Source: Natrinema caseinilyticum | GTDB taxonomy: Archaea; Halobacteriota; Halobacteria; Halobacteriales; Natrialbaceae | Assembly (NCBI RefSeq): GCF_024227435.1 | Contig: NZ_CP100445.1 | Coordinates: forward strand, 1,547,369-1,611,368 | DNA: 64,000 bases | Direction of reading: 5' to 3' | In this document: in pieces, positions 63,377-64,000 of the stretch | Layout: every line of letters starts with the position of its first letter | Numbering within the stretch: position 1 is the first letter of the stretch | Program-made: the position numbers and the translations under genes | Notes under the pieces: model-generated | Databases searched by the model: none | What the model was told of the DNA's origin: nothing | The model's input: only the letters and a program-made list of their open reading frames with translations

Positions 63377-64000
63377 ATGAGCCAGGAGAGGGAACAGGAG
63401 CAATCCGACCGGAAGAAATACGAGTTCCGGAAGGTCATCGAGGATCTCAAGAACTACGACGGCTCCGGAACGCAGCTCGTGACGATCTACGTTCCCGAGG
63501 ATAGACAGATCAGCGACGTCGTCCAGCACGTCACACAGGAACACAGCGAAGCGGCCAACATCAAATCCAAGCAGACCCGAACCGCCGTCCAGGACGCGCT
63601 GACGAGCATCAAAGACCGGCTCCGATACTACGACACCTATCCACCCGAAAACGGCATCGTCCTCTTCTCGGGTGCCGTCGACTCCGGCGGCGGGCAAACA
63701 GAGATGGTCACCAACGTCCTCGAGAGTCCGCCCCAGCCTATCGAGTCCTTTCGGTATCACTGCGACTCGGACTTTCTGACCGAACCGCTCGAGGAGATGC
63801 TCGCCGACAAGGGACTCTACGGCCTGGTCGTCCTCGACCGCCGCGAGGCCAACGTCGGCTGGCTGAAGGGCAAACGAATCGAACCGGTCAAATCCGCGTC
63901 CTCGCTCGTTCCCGGCAAGCAGCGCAAAGGTGGCCAGTCCGCACAGCGATTCGCTCGCCTGCGCCTCGAGGCGATCGACAACTTCTATCAGGAGGTCGCA
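63377..64000 (+). CDS. prf1: peptide chain release factor aRF1 (5' part, runs off the window)
   Basis: At least 208 residues from the ATG of MSQEREQEQSDRKKYEFRKV; no stop before the window end. Domain 1 has the stop-codon-recognition motif NIKS in EAANIKSKQTRTAVQDAL, and domain 2 has GGQ in KQRKGGQSAQRFARLR, which triggers peptidyl-tRNA hydrolysis. Class I archaeal/eukaryotic release factor, about 410-420 residues in full. TTCTTACCC about 30 bases upstream may be the promoter. Confidence 0.97.
   Translation, partial: MSQEREQEQSDRKKYEFRKVIEDLKNYDGSGTQLVTIYVPEDRQISDVVQHVTQEHSEAANIKSKQTRTAVQDALTSIKDRLRYYDTYPPENGIVLFSGAVDSGGGQTEMVTNVLESPPQPIESFRYHCDSDFLTEPLEEMLADKGLYGLVVLDRREANVGWLKGKRIEPVKSASSLVPGKQRKGGQSAQRFARLRLEAIDNFYQEVA

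Overview
The window comes from a halophilic archaeon (class Halobacteria; the gene content resembles Natrialbales, but the genus cannot be fixed from sequence alone). Evidence: very acidic proteins, high GC with CTCGAG-rich coding sequence, leaderless TATA-type promoters, and archaeal markers (aRF1 with NIKS and GGQ, L15e, Rio2, CDP-archaeol synthase, GfcR, Bat-type HTH_10 regulators, TnpB-only IS elements). I saw no tRNA, rRNA or CRISPR array.

Layout. 0-5 kb: a SWIM zinc-finger gene broken by an IS1341/IS605-type tnpB element and also by a frameshift. 5-9.7 kb: SCP2-like proteins, a PRC-barrel protein, an HTH_10 regulator and a methyltransferase. 10-12.7 kb: a four-gene envelope operon (DUF6230-like, DUF6114-like, a secreted protein with 11-residue repeats, a membrane protein). 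12.8-20 kb: methyltransferase, endonuclease IV, HAD hydrolase, lipoate ligase, MFS transporter, HTH_10 regulator, Rio2. 20.4-21.6 kb: a decayed second copy of the IS. 21.7-31.6 kb: mostly housekeeping (L15e, UspA, methylaspartate mutase S subunit, GfcR, ThrRS, Ca/cation exchanger, PyrE, alpha/beta hydrolase, CarS).

31.7-49.8 kb: the most interesting part, a catabolic island. It holds an ectoine hydrolase-type (DoeA/EutD) M24 protein, glutamate dehydrogenase, a 2-hydroxyacid oxidase/dehydrogenase pair, two paralogous M20 deacylases, a threonine dehydratase/EutB-like lyase, two class-III aminotransferases (one diaminobutyrate type), RidA and a BCCT transporter. At least five of its promoter regions carry variants of one 17-bp inverted repeat, TACACA-N5-TGTGTA. 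A coherent reading is import of ectoine or hydroxyectoine, ring opening by DoeA, deacetylation by M20 enzymes (or the aspartoacylase-family protein at 56.8 kb), transamination or dehydration of the diamino acid, and recycling of nitrogen by GdhB. This is inference from families and context.

50-57 kb: a BBE-like oxidase, a winged-helix regulator, proline dehydrogenase, then a duplicated regulatory module (overlapping 46-aa zinc ribbon and winged-helix genes, divergent from a second winged-helix gene) that brackets a DUF6516-like / HVO_A0114-like pair. One copy is frameshifted at an (AG)5 tract. 56.8-64 kb: aspartoacylase-family protein, threonine synthase-like enzyme, Nudix hydrolase, ArgRS, lipoprotein, MinD-like ATPase and the 5' part of aRF1, cut by the window end.
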